Source: a virus
Direction: 5' to 3' (one strand)
Virus record (IMG/VR): IMGVR_UViG_3300033388_001409
Span: 1 to 32,053 of that record
Length of the DNA: 32,053 bases
Each line of letters begins with the position of its first letter. The stretch's first letter is position 1. Positions 1-6,489 of the stretch are shown one piece after another. The notes under the pieces are model-generated. The model saw only the letters and a program-made list of their open reading frames with translations. It was not told where the DNA came from and made no database searches. The position numbers and the translations under genes were made by a program.

Positions 1-51
1 AGTGGTGCTTGTGGTAAAAAAATACTAACACCAAAGGACTTTGAATTATGA
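1..51 (+). CDS. C-terminal end of an upstream gene (partial)
   Basis: An open frame runs from the first base to a TGA at 49-51 and gives a 16-residue tail with a Cys-Gly-Lys-Lys segment. It shares ATGA with the start of the next gene at 48, the translational-coupling overlap used repeatedly in this operon. That makes it likely to be the 3' end of a real gene lying mostly outside the window. Nothing more can be said about function. Confidence 0.5.
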   Translation, partial: SGACGKKILTPKDFEL

Positions 52-245
52 GTAAAATGCCAAACTTAGATAACAAACCAAGAATAAAACTTTTAGAAGA
101 GAAAGTATCAAATCTATCTAATGAATTATGGAAAATGAATAACAGGCTTGAAAAACAAACAGACAGAATATCTGAACTAGAAGTAGAGCTACGAAGATAT
201 ACTATAAATGCTCAAGGAGATATCGTAGATTCAAGTACTCACTAG
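48..245 (+). CDS. Small coiled-coil protein, unknown function
   Basis: This 65-aa protein is dominated by a heptad-rich, charged helix (roughly residues 12-52, with regularly spaced Leu, Val and Ile) and is predicted to be a coiled coil. It starts in an ATGA overlap with the preceding partial gene, after a purine-rich AAAGGA site. The composition resembles SlyX-like or other short phage coiled-coil proteins, but no signature allows a name. It sits at the head of the visible rightward early operon, so an early cytoplasmic role is likely. Function not recognised. Confidence 0.65.
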   Translation: MSKMPNLDNKPRIKLLEEKVSNLSNELWKMNNRLEKQTDRISELEVELRRYTINAQGDIVDSSTH

Positions 246-257
246 GGAGCAACTAAA

Positions 258-326
258 ATGAACATAACACTAAAACAACTAACATTACTAGGCATAATAT
301 CACTTTATATGCTGATATGGGGGTAG
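258..326 (+). CDS. 22-aa single-span membrane micropeptide
   Basis: ATG at 258 follows an AGGGAGC ribosome-binding site at 243-249 and opens a 22-codon frame ending at TAG 324-326. The peptide is almost entirely one hydrophobic helix (residues about 8-21, rich in Leu and Ile with one Trp), long enough to cross a membrane once. It fills the gap between its neighbours and is followed two bases later by another membrane-type start. A real translated micropeptide is plausible from the site and packing, but composition in AT-rich DNA can mimic this. Confidence 0.45.
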   Translation: MNITLKQLTLLGIISLYMLIWG

Positions 327-328
327 AG

Positions 329-481
329 ATGATTTATATATTAATAATACTGTCTTTATATGCAATTATAGAGTTAGTGTTCAAATACAAAGAGATAAAA
401 TTAAATAAAACAAGCATTGAGGTTAATGAACAAATTCTAATGGAGCTACAAGAATTAAATATATATCACAGACAAAACTAA
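329..481 (+). CDS. 50-aa small membrane protein
   Basis: ATG at 329 lies two bases after the previous stop, with GGGG/AGAG upstream serving as a weak ribosome-binding site, and the frame ends at TAA 479-481. Residues 2-18 are a hydrophobic N-terminal anchor (Ile/Leu/Tyr-rich). Residues 19-50 are polar and charged, with heptad spacing of hydrophobics, so the protein should sit in the inner membrane with a short helical cytoplasmic or periplasmic tail. The architecture is like small phage membrane anchors or superinfection/lysis modulators, but no family is recognised. Packing in the operon supports it being a gene. Confidence 0.5.
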   Translation: MIYILIILSLYAIIELVFKYKEIKLNKTSIEVNEQILMELQELNIYHRQN

Positions 482-508
482 CAACCCAAGCTAAAGGAGA
501 ATAGAGAG

Positions 509-1093
509 ATGAAAGACTATTTTTTAGAAATTAAAATTAAGAATAACCATCTACTTAGTAGAATGCAGAACAACGGTATATATACTCTTGTTGAACTTTC
601 AAAATTAAGTAATGTGCCTTATGGAAGTATAGTAAATCTATCAAACCTAAAAGAAAGTATATATCAGAAGAACGGCGGATTTTATAAACACATAGTTAAT
701 CTAGCTAAATTCTTTAATTGTAATGAACTTGACCTAGTACCTGTGCAACATATATATAAAGGACTTGAAAGAAACAAAGCGACTGCGGAAGTTGATTTAA
801 TAGATCTAGAGCAAATAACATCAAGACCATCAGAATTTAGTTTATTAGAAAATTATTCAAATAAAGAATGTAACAAAAACATAAATGAAATATTAAAAGA
901 CTTTAACGAAAGAGAGCAATATATTATTAAAGCAAGATTTGGAATAGACGGAGTTGAAGAAAAAACATATAGAGCTATTGGAAAAGAATTAGGGGTAACA
1001 CAAGAGCGAATAAGACAGATAGAGGGTAGAGTAATTAGATTAATGAAACACCCAAGTAGAGCAAGTATATTAAGAAGTTTTTTAACCCCTTGA
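509..1093 (+). CDS. XRE-like HTH fused to sigma-70 region 4; phage transcription factor
   Basis: This 194-aa protein starts at ATG 509 after an AAAGGAG site. Residues about 127-192 match region 4 of primary sigma factors: an REQYIIKARFG helix, then TYRAIGKELGVTQERIRQIE as the -35-binding helix-turn-helix, and the closing HPSRASILRSFL that is typical of RpoD. Residues about 20-75 look like a Cro/C1-type helix-turn-helix. Sigma regions 1-3, including the -10-melting region 2, are absent, so it cannot be a complete sigma factor. I infer that it docks on the host RNA polymerase beta flap and recruits or redirects it to phage promoters, or competes with host sigma. It is an early gene. A strong promoter begins inside its last codons. 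Confidence 0.85.
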   Translation: MKDYFLEIKIKNNHLLSRMQNNGIYTLVELSKLSNVPYGSIVNLSNLKESIYQKNGGFYKHIVNLAKFFNCNELDLVPVQHIYKGLERNKATAEVDLIDLEQITSRPSEFSLLENYSNKECNKNINEILKDFNEREQYIIKARFGIDGVEEKTYRAIGKELGVTQERIRQIEGRVIRLMKHPSRASILRSFLTP

Positions 1094-1118
1094 CATAACC
1101 ACAAATATCTACTAGAAT
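1090..1118 (+). promoter_or_regulatory. Sigma-70 promoter TTGACA-17-TAGAAT
   Basis: A perfect -35 TTGACA at 1090-1095 is followed, after a 17-base spacer, by TAGAAT at 1113-1118. The -35 overlaps the stop codon of the sigma-4 gene, so a start near 1125 would uncouple the replication genes from the upstream unit. A TTG at 1126 would then be practically leaderless, which supports using the ATG at 1162 for the next gene. Confidence 0.75.
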
Positions 1119-1161
1119 TAACCCGTTGAGCAATTCAGCACAAAATAAAGGACTAAGCAAG

Positions 1162-1365
1162 ATGCAAGAAACAAAGCTAGAAGCTCTTAACCGACTTCAT
1201 AATAGAAACTTTGCCAAGATAATGGACTTCTTAGATGAATCCAATTGTCCAGCTATATGTAAAATAGCAGTAAAGCAACAGTTAAACTTTTATGTAAATG
1301 ATGTCAAAGAGCAAGTAATTAAGCAAGGAGCAAGACAAAATGGCAATGCGAAACCAAACTTCTAA
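1162..1365 (+). CDS. Small protein of unknown function, head of replication block
   Basis: This is 67 aa from ATG 1162, chosen because AAAGGA at 1148-1153 is well spaced and because the longer TTG start at 1126 coincides with the predicted transcription start. The sequence is helical and polar, with two Cys in an SNCPAICK segment (centre about residue 30), and ends in a Lys/Asn-rich tail. It overlaps the next gene by 26 bases, which implies coupled translation with the replisome-organiser-like protein. No family recognised; a role in replication is inferred from position only. Confidence 0.65.
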   Translation: MQETKLEALNRLHNRNFAKIMDFLDESNCPAICKIAVKQQLNFYVNDVKEQVIKQGARQNGNAKPNF

Positions 1366-1993
1366 TGTCTATACAGAGTGGCAACCTCTTATAGATTCTT
1401 TACCTGATAAAAATGCGGGTATTATATTTAAGAACTTATTAAACTATCAAAACGGTGATGATATTACTGACACTAATCCTATATGGATTTTTATAAAAGC
1501 TAAGCTAGATGAATATAACTTAAAGGGCGAAAATATAAGTAAATCAAGGGCTGAGATAGGTAGATTAGGTGGTCTAGCAAAAGCTAGCAAAAGCAAGCAA
1601 ACGGTAGCAAACGATGGCAAACCTAGCAATAAAAGAAAAGAAAAGAAAATAAAACAAAACAAAATAGAAGAAAATAGAATAAAAGATATTAATGTTCCAT
1701 ATTTAGGAATAGTGGAACGATATAAGACTTTAATAGAGTCGTATTTAGGTAAAGATATTAAGGTCAATAAAAACGAATGGGCTAAAGAGTTTAGATTATG
1801 TGAAAAAGAGCAAGGCATAACAGAGTTTCAATTTATGTTAGATTGGTATGCTAAAAACATAAGCAAGGAATATATACCCGAGTGTTATTCAGCTAAAACC
1901 TTTAGAGATAAGTTCGCTGATAAATTAATACCAGCAGTAAAAAGAAACCAAAGTAAAGATAACACAAGTGCAATTATGGATATGGAGCTATAA
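1340..1993 (+). CDS. DUF6291-like phage replication (replisome organiser) protein
   Basis: This 217-aa protein starts at ATG 1340, preceded by GGAGC at 1326-1330. The N-terminal domain (residues about 10-75) has the layout I associate with DUF6291 phage replication proteins: a W-x-P-L-I start, an LPDKNAGIIFKNLLNYQNG segment, and an F-I-K-A-K-L-D helix followed by K-S-R-A-E-I-G-R-L-G-G. A Lys/Asn-rich linker (about 80-115) leads to a second helical domain, seen in replication organisers, that ends in a K-x-F-R-D-K-F motif. In related phages such proteins bind the origin and load helicase. It is followed two bases later by the next gene. The family match is from memory of motifs; the replication role is reasonable but inferred. 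Confidence 0.65.
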   Translation: MAMRNQTSNVYTEWQPLIDSLPDKNAGIIFKNLLNYQNGDDITDTNPIWIFIKAKLDEYNLKGENISKSRAEIGRLGGLAKASKSKQTVANDGKPSNKRKEKKIKQNKIEENRIKDINVPYLGIVERYKTLIESYLGKDIKVNKNEWAKEFRLCEKEQGITEFQFMLDWYAKNISKEYIPECYSAKTFRDKFADKLIPAVKRNQSKDNTSAIMDMEL

Positions 1994-1995
1994 AA

Positions 1996-2562
1996 ATGAA
2001 TAAAGATGAATTTAAAAAAAATATAACTGGTTTTGCAAAGGTTAGAGGTCTTAAATTAGAGCCTGAATATGTGAAATTTATTTATGACAACTTATTGAAT
2101 AAAGTTAATGATGAAAGTTTTAGAAATGCTTGTGGTAAAATATCTTTCTTAGGTAATGAAGAGTATTTTAACAAATATAAAGGTAAATTACCAGCTATAA
2201 ACGATTGGTTAGAGGTCTGTGGATATAGGGAATTGACTGATGATGATATTATGGTAAGAGCTAAAAATGTTTTTATTGAGAAGTGTATTGATTATATCGA
2301 TATTGAATGTCCAGTAATAATGTATCCCGATTTTAATAAAAATCTTACAGAGAATGAAGTACAAGCTTTAAATATGAGCGGGGGAATATCAGCTCTTTGG
2401 AGTTCTCATAGAAACGGTGATTATTCAAGAAACTTAAATACTATCACTAAAGAATTATCAGTAAACTTTATGGACTCTTATAAACAAGAAAGAAATGAAA
2501 AAATGATAGAGCAATCAGCAGAGGTTAAAAAGCTAGTTAGCGGGCTATTTAAGATGGATTAA
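1996..2562 (+). CDS. Hypothetical protein next to the replisome organiser; possible helicase-loading partner
   Basis: This 188-aa soluble, mostly helical, acidic protein begins two bases after the preceding stop, where the closest upstream purines are TATGGAGC at 1980-1987. It has no visible ATP-binding loop, so it is not a DnaC-type ATPase. Position directly after the DUF6291-like gene is where many phages encode a helicase loader or a lambda-P-like adaptor, and the size is compatible, but I see no signature. An alternative is a DNA-binding accessory of unknown type. The 60 bases after the stop contain an open frame with no start codon, considered below and rejected. Confidence 0.7.
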   Translation: MNKDEFKKNITGFAKVRGLKLEPEYVKFIYDNLLNKVNDESFRNACGKISFLGNEEYFNKYKGKLPAINDWLEVCGYRELTDDDIMVRAKNVFIEKCIDYIDIECPVIMYPDFNKNLTENEVQALNMSGGISALWSSHRNGDYSRNLNTITKELSVNFMDSYKQERNEKMIEQSAEVKKLVSGLFKMD

Positions 2563-2622
2563 ATAATTTATACGATAGGTTTAACGAATTACTGGAATTA
2601 GAAATAGCGAAAGGATAGGATT

Positions 2623-2847
2623 ATGGAAAAGCCATTAGAAGTAGATAAGTTTTACAAAGCTGAAGCTAGAGGTGAAATTTATATTCATTTTTGCACTGAA
2701 AAGTTATGCTGGGGTGTTGTTGCTACTAAAGAAACAACAGGTAATTCAAGTAGTTGTTATATACGAAAAACTGGTAAATTATTTAATAAAGGTGGTAATA
2801 AGGATTATTGGGATAGATTTGATATAATTAGAAAGTTAGATAGATAG
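2623..2847 (+). CDS. Hypothetical 74-aa early protein
   Basis: ATG 2623 follows an AAAGGATAGG site. The 74-residue product is compact, basic and aromatic, with three Cys (residues about 25, 30 and 46), and looks like a small beta-rich domain; no membrane segment is seen. It is followed nine bases later by the first DnaA-domain-IV-like gene, so it is part of the replication block by position. Function not recognised. Confidence 0.65.
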   Translation: MEKPLEVDKFYKAEARGEIYIHFCTEKLCWGVVATKETTGNSSSCYIRKTGKLFNKGGNKDYWDRFDIIRKLDR

Positions 2848-2856
2848 GAGCTAACA

Positions 2857-3051
2857 ATGTTCACACTAACACTAGACAGACAACTACTAAACAACATCAG
2901 GTCGCATAGAATAAGCAATGATATACTAGCTAAACGATACGACTTGTATAAATATTTAAGAGCTGGTGGACTAAGCTACCCACAAATAGGCAAGCTATGT
3001 AACAGACACCATACAGGGATAATGAACTTACTAAGAAAGGATAGATTATGA
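2857..3051 (+). CDS. Mini-protein resembling DnaA domain IV (DNA-binding helix)
   Basis: This is 64 aa from ATG 2857 after a TAGGAG site. Residues about 27-61 read as the C-terminal half of DnaA domain IV: a helix (RYDLYKYLR), then GLSYPQIGKLCNRHHTGIM, the counterpart of the LSLPEIGRxFxxRDHTTVLHA signature that contacts DnaA boxes. The ATPase and the first part of domain IV are missing. It could bind DnaA-box-like sites or compete with host DnaA. It shares ATGA with the following gene. Similarity is clear in pattern but short, so a generic helix-turn-helix is the alternative. Confidence 0.65.
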   Translation: MFTLTLDRQLLNNIRSHRISNDILAKRYDLYKYLRAGGLSYPQIGKLCNRHHTGIMNLLRKDRL

Positions 3052-3224
3052 GTGATAAGAAAGATTTAAGTACCATAGACGAAATATTATCAGATAAAGG
3101 CATAAGGTATATAATGGACGAGTATTGCAATATTGTAATACCTAGTAATAACTATAAAACATATAATCCGTTAAAGTTTGAAAGTGAAAAGGCTATGTGT
3201 GATAAAATAAAGGAGGATAGATAA
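3048..3224 (+). CDS. Small acidic protein, 58 aa, unknown function
   Basis: ATG 3048 lies in the ATGA overlap with the preceding stop and is preceded by AAAGGATAG. The 58-residue frame runs exactly to a TAA at 3222-3224 that abuts the ATG of the next gene at 3225. Such seamless packing at both ends argues that it is real. The product is polar, with a charged N-terminus and C-terminus, two Cys and no membrane helix. No family recognised. Confidence 0.65.
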   Translation: MSDKKDLSTIDEILSDKGIRYIMDEYCNIVIPSNNYKTYNPLKFESEKAMCDKIKEDR

Positions 3225-3443
3225 ATGGAAAAAGAACTTAAACAGGTGCAGGCGATATTCCCTTATGCTATTATTGTATGCAACCTAATAGATGTCATTA
3301 TATGTAATGATTGTATATATATCATAAATAACTTTTCTGATAAATATCAAATTATAAATGAAAAAAGGATGCTTGGTAAAGATACCAAAGACTTCACTAA
3401 AATACTAACCGTACTCAAAGCCTTAAAATCACTAGAGGACTAG
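3225..3443 (+). CDS. Hypothetical 72-aa protein
   Basis: It starts at ATG 3225, directly after the preceding stop, with a strong AGGAGG site at 3211-3216. The N-terminus MEKELK is shared with the product at 4406-4618, and both end in a similar helix (T-V-L-K-A-L-K-S-L against V-L-K-T-L-K-E-L) after a beta-rich middle, so the two may be distant paralogues. The middle is hydrophobic and Ile-rich with three Cys, but not long enough for a confident membrane span. Function unknown. Confidence 0.65.
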   Translation: MEKELKQVQAIFPYAIIVCNLIDVIICNDCIYIINNFSDKYQIINEKRMLGKDTKDFTKILTVLKALKSLED

Positions 3444-3447
3444 AACT

Positions 3448-4020
3448 ATGACAAAAAAAGAGAAATTAATGGTGATATTCGAGCTAATAGAAAACAAGTT
3501 CAAGTTTACTAAAGCTCAAATAATTACAAAAGACAGGCATAGACCTTTAGCTGATATTAGGCAAATAGCAATGGTTATCGCTTATAAATGCACTAAGATG
3601 AGTTTACCAGAGCTAGGTAGAGTTTTTAAACGAGATCATAGCACAGTCTTGCACGCAAAGGACAAATATGATAGAAACCTAAGAAAATCCTGTAAGGGTA
3701 GTAGAGTATTTAGTGATGAAATGGTAAGCTTTGTAGATGAGGCAACTGAAATATTACTAAACATAGGCGATAAGAACGACAATCGACTAGAGTTATTTAA
3801 TCGAACTATAAGCGACCGAGAGAGAATGATAATTGAGCTAGGCAGTCAGAAGGGCTTTGTAAACACCGAGATAGCCAAGATGTTAAAAATACCTAGTTGG
3901 ATAGTAGCTGAATATAAGTTTAAGCACAAGATAGACCGAGAGGGTCATAATCACACAAAGAGCCTGATAGTGCCTAATTACAAGAACGGAACATTTGAAA
4001 CAATATGTATGGAGGAATAA
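3448..4020 (+). CDS. DnaA domain IV fused to a second HTH-like domain
   Basis: This is 190 aa. Residues about 12-72 reproduce the DNA-binding domain of DnaA: D-I-R-Q-I-A-M at 36-42, M-S-L-P-E-L-G-R-V-F at 51-60 and the hallmark RDHSTVLHA at 62-70. There is no AAA+ ATPase or DnaB-interaction domain. The C-terminal half (about 120-165) has a second helix-turn-helix-like segment (F-V-N-T-E-I-A-K-M-L-K-I-P). In bacteria this motif reads DnaA boxes at oriC. Here the protein probably recognises phage or host DnaA boxes, as an initiator, a regulator or a blocker of host initiation. It lies a few hundred bases after the mini-DnaA-IV gene. The domain call is firm; the role is inferred. Confidence 0.85.
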   Translation: MTKKEKLMVIFELIENKFKFTKAQIITKDRHRPLADIRQIAMVIAYKCTKMSLPELGRVFKRDHSTVLHAKDKYDRNLRKSCKGSRVFSDEMVSFVDEATEILLNIGDKNDNRLELFNRTISDRERMIIELGSQKGFVNTEIAKMLKIPSWIVAEYKFKHKIDREGHNHTKSLIVPNYKNGTFETICMEE

Positions 4021-4021
4021 A

Positions 4022-4396
4022 ATGACTGACTTAAGAACAGTTGAAGAGTTGGAAGAATATTTAGAATGGGTACAAAAACAATTAAAATGCCCATCTATAA
4101 GCGATGGTGAAGAACATTATTTAGGGGTTTTAGAATATAATATAGAAGGATATATAGAAGCGACCAAAGCTTTAGAGCAAAAAGACAAGCAGATAGAGGA
4201 GTTGGTGAAGTCGCAGTTAGTGTGGTTTGACCCTAAAGAAAAAAGACCAGATATTGATAGGTGTTTTGTTTTCTATGCTGATGATTGTTTATATTTTGAA
4301 CAAATATCTGATTTATACTCTAAAGATGTGATTGAGGCTATTTTTAATAGGTGTGCTTTTTGGGCTTACATCAACAAACCAACACAGGAGGGGTAG
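4022..4396 (+). CDS. DUF551-like hypothetical protein with N-terminal coiled coil
   Basis: ATG 4022 is preferred over an upstream in-frame ATG at 3995 because GGAGG at 4012-4016 is ideally spaced for it and the longer form would overlap the previous gene. The 124-aa product has a helical N-terminal half (about 1-65) ending in a Lys/Glu coiled coil. The C-terminal half opens with a W-F-D-P-K-E-K-R-P-D segment and finishes with an aromatic A-F-W-A-Y-I-N-K-P strand. That is the layout of DUF551 domains, often found at the end of small phage early proteins. Biochemical role unknown. Confidence 0.65.
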   Translation: MTDLRTVEELEEYLEWVQKQLKCPSISDGEEHYLGVLEYNIEGYIEATKALEQKDKQIEELVKSQLVWFDPKEKRPDIDRCFVFYADDCLYFEQISDLYSKDVIEAIFNRCAFWAYINKPTQEG

Positions 4397-4405
4397 TTAT
4401 GAGTG

Positions 4406-4618
4406 ATGGAAAAAGAACTTAAAAAGATAATAGAAATAGATAATACAGCTTATATCCACTATAACGATAAAACACACTCTAAGCGACTTTATTTCAAGGG
4501 TGGTTATGTGGCTAAACACCATAAAGAGTATTTTGTATTTTTAACGCACGGTATAAAGCTTCATTTTTATAAATTTGGAGATGTGCTAAAAACCTTAAAG
4601 GAGCTGAACGATGAGTAA
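4406..4618 (+). CDS. Hypothetical 70-aa protein
   Basis: ATG 4406 and a GTG one codon upstream (4403) are both possible starts behind the AGGAGGGG site at 4386-4393; GTG has the tighter spacing. The product is basic and aromatic with no membrane helix, and its first residues and C-terminal helix resemble the 72-aa product at 3225. It overlaps the next gene by eight bases. No function recognised. Confidence 0.6.
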   Translation: MEKELKKIIEIDNTAYIHYNDKTHSKRLYFKGGYVAKHHKEYFVFLTHGIKLHFYKFGDVLKTLKELNDE

Positions 4619-4976
4619 ACAACCAACTAGCGACAAGCAACAACAAGATGAGGGCGACTATACAGAAGAGCAAATAAAAGAAATGATGAAAGACCCGAAA
4701 TATTGGAGAGACCAAGACCAAGAATATATAAAAATTATTGAAGATGGGTTTAGGAAGTTATACCCAATAGATGATAATAGAACAGGGACTATTGGTGGTG
4801 AAACCTACACCTTTACAGAAGAAGAATTAGCTATTGTAAAGTCAAAAGTATTTGACGAGTGGAGAAATAAATTCAATAGTGATGAAAGACCGCCACTTGA
4901 TAAGATATCATCTATTTTAAGAGTTCTAAGCTTTGTGGTAGATGATGTAGTAACTAAACTAATGGAGGATAAGTAG
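4611..4976 (+). CDS. Hypothetical acidic protein, 121 aa
   Basis: ATG 4611 follows AAAGGAG and overlaps the preceding stop. The N-terminus is Gln/Asp/Glu-rich and disordered (about 1-25), followed by helical segments with an E-E-L-A-I-V-K-S-K core and a hydrophobic C-terminal helix (about 100-118). The stop abuts the ATG of the HAD phosphatase at 4977, so the two are probably translated together. No catalytic motif seen; function unknown. Confidence 0.7.
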   Translation: MSKQPTSDKQQQDEGDYTEEQIKEMMKDPKYWRDQDQEYIKIIEDGFRKLYPIDDNRTGTIGGETYTFTEEELAIVKSKVFDEWRNKFNSDERPPLDKISSILRVLSFVVDDVVTKLMEDK

Positions 4977-5429
4977 ATGAGTAAAAAAATTATATGTGAT
5001 TTAGATGGAACACTATTTAATATCGAAGAAAGAAGAAGGTTTATTGAGAAAGAACCAAAAGATTGGAAATCATTTTCTAACCCTGATAATATCTTAAAAG
5101 ATGAAATAAATAATTGGTGTGTTAAATTATTACAGGCAATGTCAGTTAAAGGTTATACTATATATTTTTTAACAGGAAGAATGAGAAAGACTGGTGTATG
5201 TGAGGCGACTTGTGAGATGATAAGGTTTTGTGATATTGGTGGTAGCTGGACTTTACATATGAGGGAGGATAAAGATTATCGCCCTGATACAGTAATTAAA
5301 AAGGAAATGTTAGATAGGATAGGCGATAAAGAAGATATCTTATTTGCAATAGATGATAGAAAGTCAGTTGTTGATATGTGGAGAGAAAATGGAATAGTGT
5401 GTCTTCAGTGTGCTGAAGGTAATTTTTAA
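4977..5429 (+). CDS. HAD-superfamily phosphatase, polynucleotide-kinase 3'-phosphatase type
   Basis: The 150-aa sequence carries the four HAD motifs. ICDLDGTLF gives nucleophile D8 and acid/base D10. FLTGR has motif II T66. K108/K109 lies in V-I-K-K-E-M. The motif IV acidic pair is D126-D127 in F-A-I-D-D-R. Size and the LTGR motif recall the 3'-phosphatase domain of T4 polynucleotide kinase, which removes 3'-phosphate or 2',3'-cyclic ends during nucleic-acid repair; 5' deoxynucleotidase is the alternative. No kinase or ligase domain is adjacent, so a complete repair pathway is not shown here. It is a cytoplasmic early gene. The family is certain, the substrate is not. Confidence 0.8.
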   Translation: MSKKIICDLDGTLFNIEERRRFIEKEPKDWKSFSNPDNILKDEINNWCVKLLQAMSVKGYTIYFLTGRMRKTGVCEATCEMIRFCDIGGSWTLHMREDKDYRPDTVIKKEMLDRIGDKEDILFAIDDRKSVVDMWRENGIVCLQCAEGNF

Positions 5430-5453
5430 CCAACCAAGATAGGAGATAGAACG

Positions 5454-5756
5454 ATGACTAAAACAGAACTTATAAAAGAACTAACACAAATTAGAACTAA
5501 TCACAGTATAACAAGATTCGAGATGGCAAAGCTAATAACTAAGAATCCAGACAAGGTATTAAAGGTAACTCGTGATTTAGACGATTTAGAGACTCTACAG
5601 CCTGATTGTGATATTTCGGTGGCAAAGTATCAACTCGGATTAAAAGGAGCTATGGGGAGTAGAAAAATAGCACCTAATCAACACGAAAAGGATATACTTA
5701 ATGTTAAACCTAAGATAGTTAAGATGTATCCTGATTATTTACCTTCAAGAGCATAG
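5454..5756 (+). CDS. Last gene of the early operon, unknown, 100 aa
   Basis: ATG 5454 follows an ATAGGAGAT site. The N-terminal 50 residues are helical with an R-F-E-M-A-K-L-I-T-K pattern that could be a helix-turn-helix, then a short segment with two Asp-rich turns and a Lys-rich C-terminus. A DNA-binding role is possible but not demonstrated. It closes the rightward operon: a bidirectional terminator follows within ten bases of its stop. Confidence 0.65.
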   Translation: MTKTELIKELTQIRTNHSITRFEMAKLITKNPDKVLKVTRDLDDLETLQPDCDISVAKYQLGLKGAMGSRKIAPNQHEKDILNVKPKIVKMYPDYLPSRA

Positions 5757-5763
5757 ACCTAAA

Positions 5764-5793
5764 AAAGCCCCTCTTTACGAAGGGCTTTCTTTT
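5764..5793. terminator. Bidirectional rho-independent terminator
   Basis: An AAAGCCC arm at 5764-5770 pairs with GGGCTTT at 5782-5788. It is followed by CTTTTT for the rightward operon and, read on the other strand, by a run of T (A5761-5766 on the plus strand) for the leftward cluster. It lies exactly between two convergent operons. Confidence 0.85.
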
Positions 5794-6044
5794 TATATGT
5801 AATAAACTTTATGTTGTCCTTTGTTATTAGAGTTGGGTTGCCATTTATACCTAATAAGCATAGTCTTGCCAAGTTGTGAGATGATTTTCCTTAACTCCGT
5901 TGTCCTTGTCTTATGCCATTTGCCACAATATTTAACTTCTAAGCCATCGCTAACAGTTGACACTCTAAGTTTCTTGCCTTGCATTAGTGCTAACATAACA
6001 ATCTTCTTGTTGGTTAACCCATTATGATACTTTCTACTAAACAT
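5793..6044 (-). CDS. Small basic protein, probable DNA-binding (HTH-like)
   Basis: The start at 6044 is chosen over an upstream in-frame start at 6077 because GGAGG lies directly before it on the minus strand. The 83-aa product is very basic, with a G-L-T-N-K-K-I-V-M-L-A-L helix near the N-terminus, then R-V-S-T-V-S-D-G-L and T-R-T-T-E-L-R-K-I-I, a winged-helix-like succession of helix, helix and strand. It resembles small phage HTH proteins of unknown target. It is the promoter-distal gene of the leftward cluster and overlaps its upstream neighbour by eight bases. Confidence 0.6.
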   Translation of the reverse strand: MFSRKYHNGLTNKKIVMLALMQGKKLRVSTVSDGLEVKYCGKWHKTRTTELRKIISQLGKTMLIRYKWQPNSNNKGQHKVYYI

Positions 6045-6486
6045 CTGATTCCTCCAGTATATATTGTTTAACTTCATCGGCTGTTAGGGGTTTGCAATAT
6101 TTCCAAAAACCATTCCCTTCTTTATTTACACTGCGAGGTTTAAACATATCACCTTTAATAAATTGAAGTATGCCTATTTGTTCTAGGTTTTTATCAGTTC
6201 CGTTAAAATCTGAAAACCAACACAACTTACCAATCCACTTACTATAATCAACTGGTCGCTCTAATATGCAGTCAACCCAGTTAGTATTGTCAAATTCTTT
6301 TATATAGTTTGTTTCTATATACTTTATCTTAGCAAAATCACCCCTTTGAGCATACCAATAATCACCGAACATCGTATTGCATCTTGGTTTAATATTCCAT
6401 AACGATAAATCGCCATTTTTATTCTGTGTTATCCACTTAGCATCAGGGAAGAAGTCCCATAGTTCTTTTAATGTGTATTCTTTCAT
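6037..6486 (-). CDS. Hypothetical phage protein, 149 aa, Trp/aromatic-rich
   Basis: ATG at 6486 follows an AGGAGG site three bases after the upstream stop. The sequence is rich in Trp, Phe and Tyr, with a WIGKLCWFSDF strand in the middle and a conserved-looking C-terminus of the form F-W-K-Y-C-K-P-L-T-A-D-E-V. I recognise that ending from other small phage early proteins without known function. No catalytic residues, membrane segment or signal peptide. Probably a cytoplasmic early or accessory protein. Confidence 0.65.
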   Translation of the reverse strand: MKEYTLKELWDFFPDAKWITQNKNGDLSLWNIKPRCNTMFGDYWYAQRGDFAKIKYIETNYIKEFDNTNWVDCILERPVDYSKWIGKLCWFSDFNGTDKNLEQIGILQFIKGDMFKPRSVNKEGNGFWKYCKPLTADEVKQYILEESDV

Positions 6487-6489
6487 AAT

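Noticed and set aside
2563-2620. Frameshift extension of the gene ending at 2562
   Set aside because: A minus-one frame reads a plausible 20-residue peptide up to 2617, but it has no start codon, a TAA lies just upstream in that frame, and no slippery heptamer is in the right phase.
6429-6437. DnaA-box-like TTATCCACT (another near 26569)
   Set aside because: Two isolated near-matches inside coding sequence and far apart do not form an origin cluster.
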